This document shows positions 7,984 to 16,697 of a DNA stretch of 64,000 bases, in pieces. Position numbers and translations under genes: made by a program. Numbering within the stretch: position 1 is the first letter of the stretch; each line of letters opens with the position of its first letter. Location of the stretch: assembly GCF_017565425.1 (NCBI RefSeq), contig NZ_JAGEMK010000005.1:1-64000 (forward strand), in the 5' to 3' direction. Below the pieces are notes generated by a model, which ran no database searches, was not told the DNA's origin, and saw nothing but the letters and a program-made list of their open reading frames with translations. The stretch is from Actinotalea soli (GTDB taxonomy: Bacteria > Actinomycetota > Actinomycetes > Actinomycetales > Cellulomonadaceae).

Positions 7984-8949
7984 ATGAACCGTCACACCCG
8001 CACCGTCGGCGCCGCCGCAGCGGCCCTCGCCCTGACCGCCACCGTCGCCGGCTGCAGCACAGGGAGCGCCGGGGACGGCGACGGCGGCGAGACGACCACC
8101 GTCACCGTCGGCACCCTCAAGGGCCAGCCGCACCTCTTCCACCCGTTCTTCTACGAGGAGCTCGCGGCCGAGGGGGTCGAGTTCGACGTCATCCAGTTCG
8201 ACACCTCCCCCGACATCAAGAACGCCGTGGTCAGCGGCAGCGTCGACTTCGGCGTCACCGGGGTGCCTGCGGCCCTGTCCGGTGTGGCGGTCGGCGAGGA
8301 CGTCAAGGTCGTGGCCTCGGCCGCGGACGGTGGGACCGGCATCGTCGGCCTCCCGGAGATCGACGGGGTCGAGGACCTCGCCGGGCGGACCGTCGGCTAC
8401 CCGCAGGGCGCCTCGCAGGAGATCCTGCTCCGCCTGACCCTCGAGGCCCACGGGATCGAGATCGACGACCTCGAGCTGGTGAACCTGCCCTTCTCCGACA
8501 TGGCCAACGCGCTGGCCTCGGGTCAGATCGACGCGTTCTCGAGCGCGGAGCTCGGCCCCTCGATCGCCAAGCAGGACGGCGCGGTGGACGTCGTCGACCC
8601 GTACGAGACCCCCGTGGGCCGGGTCAACATCGGCCTGATCACCACCCAGCGCATGATCGACGAGGACCCCGAGACCGTGCAGGCCGTGGTCGACACCCAC
8701 GTCGCCGCGACCGAGCACATGGTCGACAACCCCGAGGAGTGGGCCGACGGCGTGGTCGAGCAGTTCGGCCTCGACGCCGCCGTGGTCGAGACCGCGCTGG
8801 GCAACATCTGGCCGCGCTGGGAGCTGGACGCCGAGTACCGCGACCAGGTGACCGCCCTGACCGAGGAGATGCACGCCCTCGGCTACCTCGACGCCGCGCC
8901 GTCGGCCGAGGACGTCTTCGACACCACCTTCGTCGACGCGACCTCCTGA
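7984..8949 (+). CDS. ABC importer substrate-binding lipoprotein (SsuA/TauA/NMT1-like)
   Basis: A 321-residue secreted lipoprotein: positively charged N-terminus, hydrophobic stretch and lipobox VAGC at about residue 23. The mature part is an NMT1/THI5-type periplasmic-binding fold (GTLKGQPHLFHPFF, SGSVDFGVTGVPAAL, VGYPQGASQEILLRL). This class binds sulfonates, nitrate-like ions, taurine or thiamine precursors. Placement after allophanate hydrolase suggests a ureido or carbamoyl nitrogen compound, which is inference. A strong hairpin follows the gene. Confidence 0.93.
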   Translation: MNRHTRTVGAAAAALALTATVAGCSTGSAGDGDGGETTTVTVGTLKGQPHLFHPFFYEELAAEGVEFDVIQFDTSPDIKNAVVSGSVDFGVTGVPAALSGVAVGEDVKVVASAADGGTGIVGLPEIDGVEDLAGRTVGYPQGASQEILLRLTLEAHGIEIDDLELVNLPFSDMANALASGQIDAFSSAELGPSIAKQDGAVDVVDPYETPVGRVNIGLITTQRMIDEDPETVQAVVDTHVAATEHMVDNPEEWADGVVEQFGLDAAVVETALGNIWPRWELDAEYRDQVTALTEEMHALGYLDAAPSAEDVFDTTFVDATS

Positions 8950-8956
8950 CCCCCAC

Positions 8957-8987
8957 GGTGCCCGGGTGGTCGCACCACCCGGGCACC
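8957..8987 (+). terminator. Intra-operon hairpin after the binding-protein gene
   Basis: A perfect 14-bp stem, GGTGCCCGGGTGGT (8957-8970) with ACCACCCGGGCACC (8974-8987), and a 3-base loop. There is no T-run and the permease gene follows at 9009. It more likely shields the 3' end of the binding-protein message or attenuates readthrough, keeping binding protein in excess over the permease. Confidence 0.65.
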
Positions 8988-9008
8988 GGCTCAGCGAAGG
9001 GACCCGCC

Positions 9009-9977
9009 ATGAGCACCACGACCTCCGACACCCCGACCACCTCCGGCACGGGCACACCCCGCCGCCCCGAGGACGCCTCGACGGCCGGCCCGTCGACCCC
9101 GGGCGCCGTGCAGCCCCCCGCCGGGCGACGGCTGGCCACCGGCCTCCGTTCGCGCCTGCCCTCCGCCGCCGGCTGGCGTGGGACCGCGAGCACCCTGGCC
9201 CTGGCCCTGCCGGTGCCGGTCCTCGGCATCCTGCTCTGGCACGTCGGGGTCCAGCAGGGCTGGACCCTGCCCTTCGGCATCCAGATGGCCTTCCTGCCGA
9301 CCCCCGCCGCGGTGCTGACCCGCATGATCGACATCAGCGTGGGTGGGCAGATCGACGACGCGTTCAGCGGCACCCTGATCGAGCACCTGACCGCCAGCAC
9401 CGGCCGGGTGCTCACGGGCTTCGGCATCGCCGCGGCGACGGCCATCCCGCTCGGGGTGCTCATGGGCCGCTTCACGGTGGTGTTCCGGCTGCTCGACCCG
9501 GTGATCAACCTGGTCCGGCCCATCCCGGTGACCGCCTGGGCACCGCTCGCGCTGCTCATCATCGGGTTCGGTGACCGCTCGACGATCTTCCTGGTGTTCC
9601 TCGCGGCCTTCTTCCCGATCCTGCTCAACACGATCGCCGGCGTGCGCCGGGTGCCGGTCCGGCTGCTCGAGGCCGCCGCGATGCTCGGCACCAAGCAGGC
9701 CCAGGTGCTCTACAAGGTGGTGCTGCCCTCGGCGATGCACTCGATCGTCGGCGGCCTGAGGATCGCCCTCGGCCTGGCCTGGGTGATCCTCGTGGTCGGC
9801 GAGACCGTCGGCATCAGCACCGGGCTCGGCTCGATGATCACCCAGGCCCGGGACATGTCCAAGACCGACCTCATCGTCGCCGGGATGGTCGTCATCGGCC
9901 TCGCCGGGTTCCTCGCCGACCGCCTCCTCGTCCTCCTCGTCAAGGTCGCCACCCGCGGGCGCCCGACCCTCTCCTAG
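9009..9977 (+). CDS. ABC importer permease (SsuC/TauC-like)
   Basis: A 322-residue BPD_transp_1 permease. After a Pro/Thr-rich cytoplasmic extension of about 60 residues come six predicted helices. The EAA coupling loop that contacts the ATPase is visible (EAAAMLGTKQAQVLYKVVLPSA). It forms the membrane channel for the lipoprotein encoded just upstream and the ATPase gene 8 bases downstream. The long low-complexity N-terminus is unusual for the family, which normally starts close to the first helix. Confidence 0.94.
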   Translation: MSTTTSDTPTTSGTGTPRRPEDASTAGPSTPGAVQPPAGRRLATGLRSRLPSAAGWRGTASTLALALPVPVLGILLWHVGVQQGWTLPFGIQMAFLPTPAAVLTRMIDISVGGQIDDAFSGTLIEHLTASTGRVLTGFGIAAATAIPLGVLMGRFTVVFRLLDPVINLVRPIPVTAWAPLALLIIGFGDRSTIFLVFLAAFFPILLNTIAGVRRVPVRLLEAAAMLGTKQAQVLYKVVLPSAMHSIVGGLRIALGLAWVILVVGETVGISTGLGSMITQARDMSKTDLIVAGMVVIGLAGFLADRLLVLLVKVATRGRPTLS

Positions 9978-9985
9978 GAGCCCCC

Positions 9986-10798
9986 ATGCCTCGCATCGGC
10001 AACGACCGCGCCCCTCAGCCCGCCACCATCCGCGCCGTGGACCTCGGCAAGCGCTACGGCTCCCCCGGGGCCGGCGGCGTCCAGGCCATGGCCGGCGTCG
10101 ACCTCGACGTCGCCGCCGGGGAGTTCGTCACCGTGGTGGGGGCGAGCGGCTGCGGCAAGAGCACCCTGCTGCGGATCATCGCGGGCTTCGAGCCCGCGAC
10201 CGACGGCACCATCACGGTGGCCGACGAGCAGATCACCGGGCCCGGACCGGACCGCGGCGTCGTGTTCCAGGACTACGGGCTGTTCCCCTGGCTCACCGTC
10301 TCGGAGAACATCGCCTACGGCCCACGGCAGAAGCGCTACCCCTCAGCCGTGGTCGGCGAGAAGACCACGCGCGTCCTCGAGGCCGTGGGCCTGACCCGCT
10401 TCGCACGCTCCTACCCGGGCCAGCTCAGCGGCGGGATGCAGCAGCGTGTCGCGATCGCCCGGGTGTTGGCCAACGACCCGGCCGTGATGCTCATGGACGA
10501 GCCCTTCGGCGCCCTGGACGCCCTGACCCGCAGCGCCATGCAGGCCGAGCTCTCCCGCATCCACCGCGAGACCGGCACCACGGTGCTCTTCGTGACCCAC
10601 AGCATCGAGGAGGCCGTCGTCCTGGCCGACCGCGTGGTGGTCATGGCGGGCGGGGCCTCGCACGGCGTGCCCGGGCACATCCGCGAGATCGTCCCCGTGC
10701 CGCTGGCCCGCGAGCGCGACGCGACGAGCCCCGAGTTCAACGAGCTCAAGCGCCACATCGCGGCCCTGGTCCACGAGGGGGTCGAGGCTGCTGCCTGA
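9986..10798 (+). CDS. ABC importer ATP-binding protein (SsuB/TauB-like)
   Basis: A 270-residue ATPase with all motifs: Walker A GASGCGKST, Q-loop VVFQDYGLFPW, signature LSGGMQQRVAIAR, Walker B VMLMDEPFGALD and switch His in VTHSIEEAV. The MDEPFGALD form is typical of nitrate, sulfonate and taurine importers. It energises the permease encoded 8 bases upstream and completes the cluster that starts with the FadR-type regulator. It converges on the sugar permease gene with 32 bases between stops. Confidence 0.95.
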   Translation: MPRIGNDRAPQPATIRAVDLGKRYGSPGAGGVQAMAGVDLDVAAGEFVTVVGASGCGKSTLLRIIAGFEPATDGTITVADEQITGPGPDRGVVFQDYGLFPWLTVSENIAYGPRQKRYPSAVVGEKTTRVLEAVGLTRFARSYPGQLSGGMQQRVAIARVLANDPAVMLMDEPFGALDALTRSAMQAELSRIHRETGTTVLFVTHSIEEAVVLADRVVVMAGGASHGVPGHIREIVPVPLARERDATSPEFNELKRHIAALVHEGVEAAA

Positions 10799-10830
10799 CC
10801 GCGGCGACCCGGGGGCGGCGTGCGAGACGC

Positions 10831-12036
10831 TCAGCGCCGGGTGCCGCCCCCCGCCTCGCTGCGGCGGCGCGAGACCGCGTCGATCGTGACGGCCAGGGCC
10901 AGCACCACCCCGGTCACGACGTACCGCACCGAGGAGTCGACGTTGAGCAGGGTGAGCCCGCTCGAGATCGCCTGGATGACGAGCACGCCGAGCACCGCGG
11001 ACCACGCGCTGCCCCGCCCGCCGAAGAGGCTCGTGCCCCCGATGACCGCCGCGGCGATCGCGGTGAGGTTGAGGTCCGAACCGCCCGTCCCCTGGTTGGC
11101 GGCGGCGAGCCGTCCGGCCGAGAGCACCCCGCCCAGGGCCGCGAGCGCGGTGCAGGCCATGAAGCAGGTGACGTAGACCCGGCGCACGGCGATCCCGGCG
11201 CGGCGGGCGGAGTCGACGTTGGAGCCCACGGCCCGGACCGAGCGCCCCCACGCGGTGCGGCGCAGCAGCAGGTCCGCCACCGCGACGAGACCCACGAACA
11301 GCGCGACCATCGCGCCGACCCCGCGGTCGGTGTTGAGGTACCAGGTGGGCACCAGGAGCACCACGGCGAGGACCGCGGCGCGCCCCGCGACCGTCGCGAG
11401 GGAGGCGGCCGAGAGCTCGGCCTCGACCCGACGTCGACGCTCGAGCAGCCGCGACCCCACGTACGTGCCGAGCACCAGGGCGACCACCGCGTAGGAGGCC
11501 ACCGGGTGCAGGAAGGTCTGCTGGGCGAAGCGCACCAGCCACGACTCGTAGGGCAGGTTGACCGACCCCGTCGAGCCCAGCACCCGCACCTGCATCCCGA
11601 CCGCGACCAGGAGCCCCGCGAGGGTCACCACGAAGCTGGGCAGCCCGAGGCGGGTGGTCAGCAGCCCGTAGACCCCGCCGATCCCCGCCCCCAGCAGGAC
11701 GGCGGCGAGCACCGCGACCCACAACGGCCAGCCCTGCTGCACGAACCCGACGGCCACGACCGCCGCGGCGAGTCCGCTCACGGCCCCGACCGAGAGGTCG
11801 ATCTGCCCGACCAGGAGGACGAGCACCACCCCGAGGGTGATGATCCCCAGGCTGGCCGACTGCAGCGTCAGGTTGACGAGGTTGTCCGCCGAGAGGAAGT
11901 TGCCGTTGATCGCCTGGAACACCAGCGACAGGACCACCAGTGCGCCGATCACGGGCCACGGGCCCGGTTCGCCGCGCCACCGCCCCCACGGCGCACCCCC
12001 GTGACGCCAGGAGAGGTCCAGGGAGGTGCCGCTCAT
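10831..12036 (-). CDS. Sugar ABC importer permease (XylH/RbsC-like)
   Basis: A 401-residue membrane protein of the BPD_transp_2 family, with about 10-12 helices. Family signatures are visible: LVLLVGQIDLSVGAVSGL near residue 75, then RAVGSNVDSARRAGI and AAVIGGTSLFGGRG. The length near 400 and wide central loop suit the XylH branch over RbsC (about 320). It is last in a ROK - binding protein - ATPase - permease unit and overlaps the ATPase stop by ATGA. The sugar is probably a pentose or hexose monosaccharide. Confidence 0.93.
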   Translation of the reverse strand: MSGTSLDLSWRHGGAPWGRWRGEPGPWPVIGALVVLSLVFQAINGNFLSADNLVNLTLQSASLGIITLGVVLVLLVGQIDLSVGAVSGLAAAVVAVGFVQQGWPLWVAVLAAVLLGAGIGGVYGLLTTRLGLPSFVVTLAGLLVAVGMQVRVLGSTGSVNLPYESWLVRFAQQTFLHPVASYAVVALVLGTYVGSRLLERRRRVEAELSAASLATVAGRAAVLAVVLLVPTWYLNTDRGVGAMVALFVGLVAVADLLLRRTAWGRSVRAVGSNVDSARRAGIAVRRVYVTCFMACTALAALGGVLSAGRLAAANQGTGGSDLNLTAIAAAVIGGTSLFGGRGSAWSAVLGVLVIQAISSGLTLLNVDSSVRYVVTGVVLALAVTIDAVSRRRSEAGGGTRR

Positions 12037-12839
12037 GCGTCCTCCCCCGGTGCCCGACGGCGGCGCGGAGGGCTGACCCCGGTGATCGCCGCGATGATGT
12101 CCTCGTAGCTGGCCCGCTCGGCGTCGAAGTCACCGTTGAGCCGGCCCCGCCGCAGCACCACCACGCGGTCCGCGACGGCCTGCACGTCGGCCATGTTGTG
12201 GCTGACCAGGACCACCCCGTGGCCGCTGTCCCGGACCCGTTCGATCGTGGTGAGCACCTCGGCGGTCTGGGTCACGCCCAGGGCTGCGGTGGGCTCGTCG
12301 AGCACGAGCACGCGGGGGACGCCGAGCAGGGCCCGCGCGATGGCCACGGTCTGGCGCTGGCCGCCCGAGAGGGTCGCGACCGGGGCACGGACCGAGGGCA
12401 CCCGGGCACCGAGCCGGGACATCACCCGCCACGCCTCGCGCTCCATGGCGACCTCGTCGAGCACCCCGCCGCGCCGCAGCTCCTGGCCGAGGTAGAGGTT
12501 CTCGACCACGTCGAGGTCGTCGCACAGGGCGAGGTCCTGGAAGACGGTCGCGATGCCGAGCTGGCGGGCCAGCCCGGGCGAGGTGAGCCCGAGCTCCTGG
12601 CCGTCGACGACGAGCTCCCCGGCGTCGGGCACGATCGTCCCGGCCATGACCCCCACCAGGGTCGACTTGCCCGCGCCGTTGTCCCCGACCACGGCGACGA
12701 CCTCGCGCGGGTGCACGTCGAGGTCGACGTCGACCAGGGCGCGGACCGCGCCGAAGCTGTGCGAGACGCCGCGCAACGACAGCACCGTGGTGCTGGGCGG
12801 GGACGACGGACCGAGGCCGTGATCGGTCTCCGCGGTCAC
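12033..12839 (-). CDS. Sugar ABC importer ATPase, single nucleotide-binding domain
   Basis: A 268-residue ATPase: Walker A GDNGAGKST, Q-loop TVFQDLALCDDL, signature LSGGQRQTVAIAR, Walker B VLVLDEPTAALG and switch His VSHNMADV. The DNGAGKST and DEPTAALG forms belong to the sugar-importer class. RbsA/XylG have two such domains (about 500 residues); this has one, so two copies should dimerise. The GTG at 12839 overlaps the preceding stop (GTGA), which decides it over an upstream in-frame start. Confidence 0.93.
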   Translation of the reverse strand: MTAETDHGLGPSSPPSTTVLSLRGVSHSFGAVRALVDVDLDVHPREVVAVVGDNGAGKSTLVGVMAGTIVPDAGELVVDGQELGLTSPGLARQLGIATVFQDLALCDDLDVVENLYLGQELRRGGVLDEVAMEREAWRVMSRLGARVPSVRAPVATLSGGQRQTVAIARALLGVPRVLVLDEPTAALGVTQTAEVLTTIERVRDSGHGVVLVSHNMADVQAVADRVVVLRRGRLNGDFDAERASYEDIIAAITGVSPPRRRRAPGEDA

Positions 12840-13975
12840 CCGGCCTCCTCCCCGATCAGCTCGAGCCCGCGGCACGCGGCGGCGTACGCCTCGGTGCAGA
12901 TCTGGTCCACGGTGAAGACCCCACCTCTCACGATCACACGATCGACGTTCTGCCTGGTCACGCCCACCGGGGCGAGCAGGACGGCCGGGACCCCCTCGAC
13001 CTCGGCGGTCGCGGTCGGCTCCTCGCCGCGCAGCACCCGGACCGAGAGCTCGGCCGCGGTGCGGGCCTGCTGGCTGATGGCCTTGTAGACGGTCATGTGC
13101 TGGTCACCGGCGACGATCCGCTGGATCGCGGCCAGCTCGGCGTCCTGCCCCGTCACGGGCGGGACCGGGTCCAGACCGGCCGCGCGGAGGGCCGAGATCG
13201 CTCCCCCCGCGGTGCCGTCGTTGCCGGCGTAGACCCCCACGACGCGGCCCGCGTACTGGGTGAGCTGACCCTGCACCCACTCCTGGGCCTTGTCGGGGCT
13301 CCAGTCCGGGGTGTCGTACTCGGCGAGGACCTCGAGCCCTGAGTCCGCGAGGGCGCGCGCGAGCCCGGCCTTGTGCCCGGCCACGTTCGGGTCGGTCGGC
13401 GAGCCGTGCACCAGGAGCACGCCCTCGCCCTCCTCGGTCTCCCCGACGGCCTCGACCAGGGCCTGGCCCTGCACCTGGCCCACGCGGGCGGCGTCGTAGG
13501 CCACGAAGTAGTCGAGGGGGACGTCGGCCACGAACCTGTCGTAGGCGATGACCGCGACCCCGCGCTCGGCCGCCGTGGTCACGATGCTCTGCGCGGCGGC
13601 GGCGTCCACCGCCCCGAGCACGAGCACCTCGGCCCCCTGGGTCAGGGCGGACTCGGCCTGCTGCTGCTGCCGGGCGGCGTCCTGCTGGGCGTTGGCGTAG
13701 AGGACCGTGCACTCGGCGCAGCGCTGCGCCACGACCTGCTCGAAGACCGGCCTGTCGATCCCCTCGTACCGCGCGGTCTTGGACTCGGGGAGCAGCAGCG
13801 CGATCGTGCGCCCGTCCCCCTCGACGGCCCCCGGGTGCCCCGCCGGCGGGCCGGCCGGGTCATGGGTCACGCAGCCCGCGAGGGCAAGACCGAGCACGGC
13901 CGTCGCCACCACGGTGCGCAGCGCCACGGCGCGGTCACGGCCCGGGGAGCGCATGCTGACGGGCCCGCGCCTCAC
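12836..13975 (-). CDS. Sugar-binding lipoprotein (XylF/ChvE-like)
   Basis: A 379-residue Peripla_BP_4-type binding protein with a lipoprotein signal ending in LAGC at about residue 35. The mature part opens with IALLLPESKTARYE and continues with RGVAVIAYDRFV and GVYAGNDGTAGGAISAL, all typical of D-xylose/multiple-sugar binding proteins. The GTG at 13975 overlaps the ROK stop by GTGA; an ATG at 13954 is a second possibility. It delivers monosaccharide to the ATPase/permease pair encoded downstream. Confidence 0.93.
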   Translation of the reverse strand: MRRGPVSMRSPGRDRAVALRTVVATAVLGLALAGCVTHDPAGPPAGHPGAVEGDGRTIALLLPESKTARYEGIDRPVFEQVVAQRCAECTVLYANAQQDAARQQQQAESALTQGAEVLVLGAVDAAAAQSIVTTAAERGVAVIAYDRFVADVPLDYFVAYDAARVGQVQGQALVEAVGETEEGEGVLLVHGSPTDPNVAGHKAGLARALADSGLEVLAEYDTPDWSPDKAQEWVQGQLTQYAGRVVGVYAGNDGTAGGAISALRAAGLDPVPPVTGQDAELAAIQRIVAGDQHMTVYKAISQQARTAAELSVRVLRGEEPTATAEVEGVPAVLLAPVGVTRQNVDRVIVRGGVFTVDQICTEAYAAACRGLELIGEEAG

Positions 13976-15159
13976 GTGCCGACCCCGACGGTCAGCGCCT
14001 GGCCCTGGTAGCTGTCCAGGGCCAGCGCCAGGGCGCCGCGCACCTCGGCCTGGTCACCGAGCAGCGAGGGCAGGACGGCGACCGGCCCGGCGGTGCTGGG
14101 CAGGGTGCGTCCTGCGATCGTGGTGCTCAGCGTCTCGAGGAACACGTCCCCCGCGCGCACGAGCTCGCCACCCACGACGACGACGTCGGGGTCGAGCAGG
14201 GTGCACACGGTCGCGATCGCGCGGCCCAGGTGGACGGCGGCCGCCGCGATCACCTCACGGCAGACCTCGTCCCCGTCGAGGGCCTTGCCGACGGCGTCGC
14301 GCAGAGCCAGGTGCCCGTGGGTGGGCTGCAGGCGTGCGAGCAGGGAGGCGGACCCGACGAGGGTCTCGAGGCAGCCCCGGTTCCCGCAGCGGCAGGGCGG
14401 GCCGTCGTCGTCGAGCACCAGGTGGCCGAGCTCGCCGGCACCGCCGCTGCGGCCGTGGTGCACGGCGCCACCGAGGACCAGCCCCAGGCCGACGCCGTGG
14501 GAGACCCGGAGATAGGCCACGTCCCGCAGCCCCTTGGCCGCTCCGAGCCGGGCCTCGGCCAGGGCCCCGAGGTTGGCGTCGTTGTCCACGTGCACCGGGA
14601 CCCCGAGGCGACGCCCCAGCACGGCGGGCACGTCGGTACCGTCCCAGCCGCGCAGCAGCCCCTCGGCCGAGACCTCCCCCGCTCGCACGTCGACCGGGGC
14701 CGGGATGCCGACCCCCATCGCCAGCACCTCGCCGAGGGAGGCCCCCACCGAGTCGACCATCTCCTCGACCAGCATCGCGGCGCGGTCCAGGCCGTCGTCG
14801 GCGCGGTGCTCGGGGGGCAGGGGCAGGCGCTGCTCGGCGACGACGCGGTGGCTCACGTCCGCCAGGGCGACCCGCATCGACCGCTCCCCGAAGTGCACCC
14901 CGGCCACCAGGCCCAGGTTCCGGGCGAGGGAGACCTCCTGCGCGCGCCGACCGCTGCGGGAGGTGGGGGTGGTGGTCAGGACCCCCGCTCCGGTGAGCTC
15001 CTTGACGATGTTGGAGATGGTCGCGGCGGACAGCCCCGTGACGCCCGCGAGCTCGACCTGGGTGATCGAGCCGCGCTGCTGGACCACGCCGACGATGCGT
15101 GCCCGGTTGGCCTCGCGCAGGGAGGTCTGGGATCCAGGGGTCACCCGGTCCTTGGCCAC
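13972..15159 (-). CDS. ROK family transcriptional regulator (XylR/NagC-like)
   Basis: A 395-residue protein with an N-terminal MarR-like HTH (ITQVELAGVTGLSAATISNI, about residues 30-50) and a sugar-kinase-like ROK domain. The zinc-binding CRCGNRGCLET motif and the DNDANLGALAEARLG segment are intact. It is first in an operon with a sugar ABC importer, so it is probably a sugar-responsive repressor. The GTG at 15159 is chosen because TACCCT lies 6 bases upstream (leaderless) and the length then matches the family (about 390-400). Confidence 0.93.
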   Translation of the reverse strand: MAKDRVTPGSQTSLREANRARIVGVVQQRGSITQVELAGVTGLSAATISNIVKELTGAGVLTTTPTSRSGRRAQEVSLARNLGLVAGVHFGERSMRVALADVSHRVVAEQRLPLPPEHRADDGLDRAAMLVEEMVDSVGASLGEVLAMGVGIPAPVDVRAGEVSAEGLLRGWDGTDVPAVLGRRLGVPVHVDNDANLGALAEARLGAAKGLRDVAYLRVSHGVGLGLVLGGAVHHGRSGGAGELGHLVLDDDGPPCRCGNRGCLETLVGSASLLARLQPTHGHLALRDAVGKALDGDEVCREVIAAAAVHLGRAIATVCTLLDPDVVVVGGELVRAGDVFLETLSTTIAGRTLPSTAGPVAVLPSLLGDQAEVRGALALALDSYQGQALTVGVGT

Positions 15160-15165
15160 GCTCGA

Positions 15166-15171
15166 AGGGTA
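15166..15171 (-). promoter_or_regulatory. -10 box of the ROK operon, leaderless
   Basis: On the minus strand TACCCT is followed by 6 bases and GTG at 15159, with no Shine-Dalgarno sequence. The transcript should start at the GTG. Confidence 0.55.
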
Positions 15172-15196
15172 CCGGTCACCTGTTCGCCCATCACCC

Positions 15197-15225
15197 TTGA
15201 CAGCGGCCAGGCTCCCCTCTTGGAT
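15197..15225 (+). promoter_or_regulatory. Promoter of the orphan sugar-binding lipoprotein
   Basis: A consensus -35 TTGACA (15197-15202) is followed by a 17-base spacer and a TTGGAT -10 (15220-15225). This predicts initiation near 15232 and a leader of about 67 bases to the ATG at 15299. Confidence 0.5.
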
Positions 15226-15298
15226 GACGCGGTACCGCCGGGTGGGGCCTGCTGGCGCCCCCGTGCCATGCTCGTGCGCACACCGACGGAGGCCACGG

Positions 15299-16648
15299 AT
15301 GCCCGCAAGGACGCGCTGCGCACCTCGCGCACCCCGTCGTCGTGCCCGCGGGCAGCACGGCCGTCCTGCTCGCCGGACCGTTCGCCGCACCGCCCCGGTC
15401 CTCGCGGCGACCCTGGTCGGCGCCCTGCTCGCCGCCTGCTCCCCCGGGGGCGACGCGACCCCCAGCGCGCCCGTCGAGCCGCACGTCGAGGTGTTCACGT
15501 GGTGGGCCTCGGGCTCGGAGAAGCTGGCCCTCGACGCGCTGTCCAGCACCTTCGCCGAGCAGCACCCCGGGGTCCGCTTCGACGACGCGGGGGTCGCCGG
15601 GGGAGCCGGGTCGGCCGCCAAGGACGTGCTCGACTCCCGCATGGCTGCCGGGGACCCGCCCGACACCTTCCAGGTGCACGGCGGGGCCGAGCTCGCCGAC
15701 CACGTCGCCGCCCACGACCTGCGGCCGCTCGACGACGTCGTCGCCGACCTGGACCTGGCCTCCGTCGTGCCCGAGACCGTGCTCGCCGCGACCCAGGTGG
15801 ACGGGGTGACCTACGCGATCCCCTCGAACGTGCACCGCGCGAACGTGGTGTGGGCCAACACCTCGGTGCTCACGGCAGCGGGGCTCCCGCCGACCACGGC
15901 CTTCGCGAGCCTCGACGAGTGGTTCGCGGCCCTCGAGACCGTCGAGGAGTCCGGGGTGACCCCCCTGGCCCTCGGCGCCGACTGGACCCAGGTGCACCTG
16001 CTCGAGACGGTGCTCCTGGCCCACCTGGGGGCCGAGGCGTACAGCGGGCTGTGGGACGGCAGCACCGACCCGAGGTCCGCCGAGATGACCGCAGCCCTGG
16101 GGTCCTTCTCCCGCCTGGTGGGCTACGCGGACCAGGAGCGCGCGAGCCTGGACTGGGAGGACATGACCTTCCGGGTGGCCGAGGGCGAGGCAGCCTTCAT
16201 GATCATGGGCGACTGGGCGCTGCCTGCCTTCCGCGCGGCGGACATCCCGATCGGCAACGACGTGCTCTGGGCTCCGGCCCCCGGCACCTCGGGCAGCTTC
16301 GGCCTCGTGGTCGACGCCTTCGCGATCCCCGGCTCGGCCACCAACGTCGACGAGGCCATGAGCTGGGTCTCGACGATCGGCTCGGCCGAGGCGCAGACGG
16401 CCCTGAGCAGCGTCAAGGGGTCCATCCCGGCCCGGACCGACGTGAGCGTGCAGGCCCTGCACCCCTACCAGCTGCACTCGACCGCCGCCCTCGAGCGCGA
16501 CGAGCTCGTGCCCTCCCTCGCGCACGGCACCGCGGTGGACGGGGCCACCCTGCAGGAGGTCACCCGGGCCGTGGGCGCCTTCACCGAGGGCCGGGCGAGC
16601 GTCGCGCAGCTGCAGCGCGCGCTCGCCTCGGCCCTCGACGAGGGCTGA
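15299..16648 (+). CDS. Orphan extracellular sugar-binding lipoprotein (UgpB/MalE-type)
   Basis: A 449-residue SBP_bac_1-type protein. Signal sequence: a long Arg-rich n-region, hydrophobic core, and lipobox LAAC near residue 47. The mature start VEVFTWWASGSEKLALDAL, DPPDTFQVHGG and FMIMGDWALPAF suit the glucose/oligosaccharide-binding branch. GGAGG at 15288-15292 fixes the ATG. No permease or ATPase of the matching (MalFG-type) class is adjacent; the neighbouring importer belongs to a different class. It probably uses a permease encoded elsewhere. The pullulanase gene next door hints at a malto-oligosaccharide or glucose. Confidence 0.92.
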   Translation: MPARTRCAPRAPRRRARGQHGRPARRTVRRTAPVLAATLVGALLAACSPGGDATPSAPVEPHVEVFTWWASGSEKLALDALSSTFAEQHPGVRFDDAGVAGGAGSAAKDVLDSRMAAGDPPDTFQVHGGAELADHVAAHDLRPLDDVVADLDLASVVPETVLAATQVDGVTYAIPSNVHRANVVWANTSVLTAAGLPPTTAFASLDEWFAALETVEESGVTPLALGADWTQVHLLETVLLAHLGAEAYSGLWDGSTDPRSAEMTAALGSFSRLVGYADQERASLDWEDMTFRVAEGEAAFMIMGDWALPAFRAADIPIGNDVLWAPAPGTSGSFGLVVDAFAIPGSATNVDEAMSWVSTIGSAEAQTALSSVKGSIPARTDVSVQALHPYQLHSTAALERDELVPSLAHGTAVDGATLQEVTRAVGAFTEGRASVAQLQRALASALDEG

Positions 16649-16673
16649 GCTCCCGGAGCGACGACGAGGGCTG

Positions 16674-16697
16674 GGCCCCGGTCGTCGGCACCGGGCC
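16674..16697. terminator. Bidirectional terminator hairpin
   Basis: GGCCCCGGT (16674-16682) pairs with ACCGGGCC (16690-16697), with one bulged C and a 7-base loop. It fills the space between the stops of the convergent binding-protein and pullulanase genes and could serve both. Confidence 0.5.
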
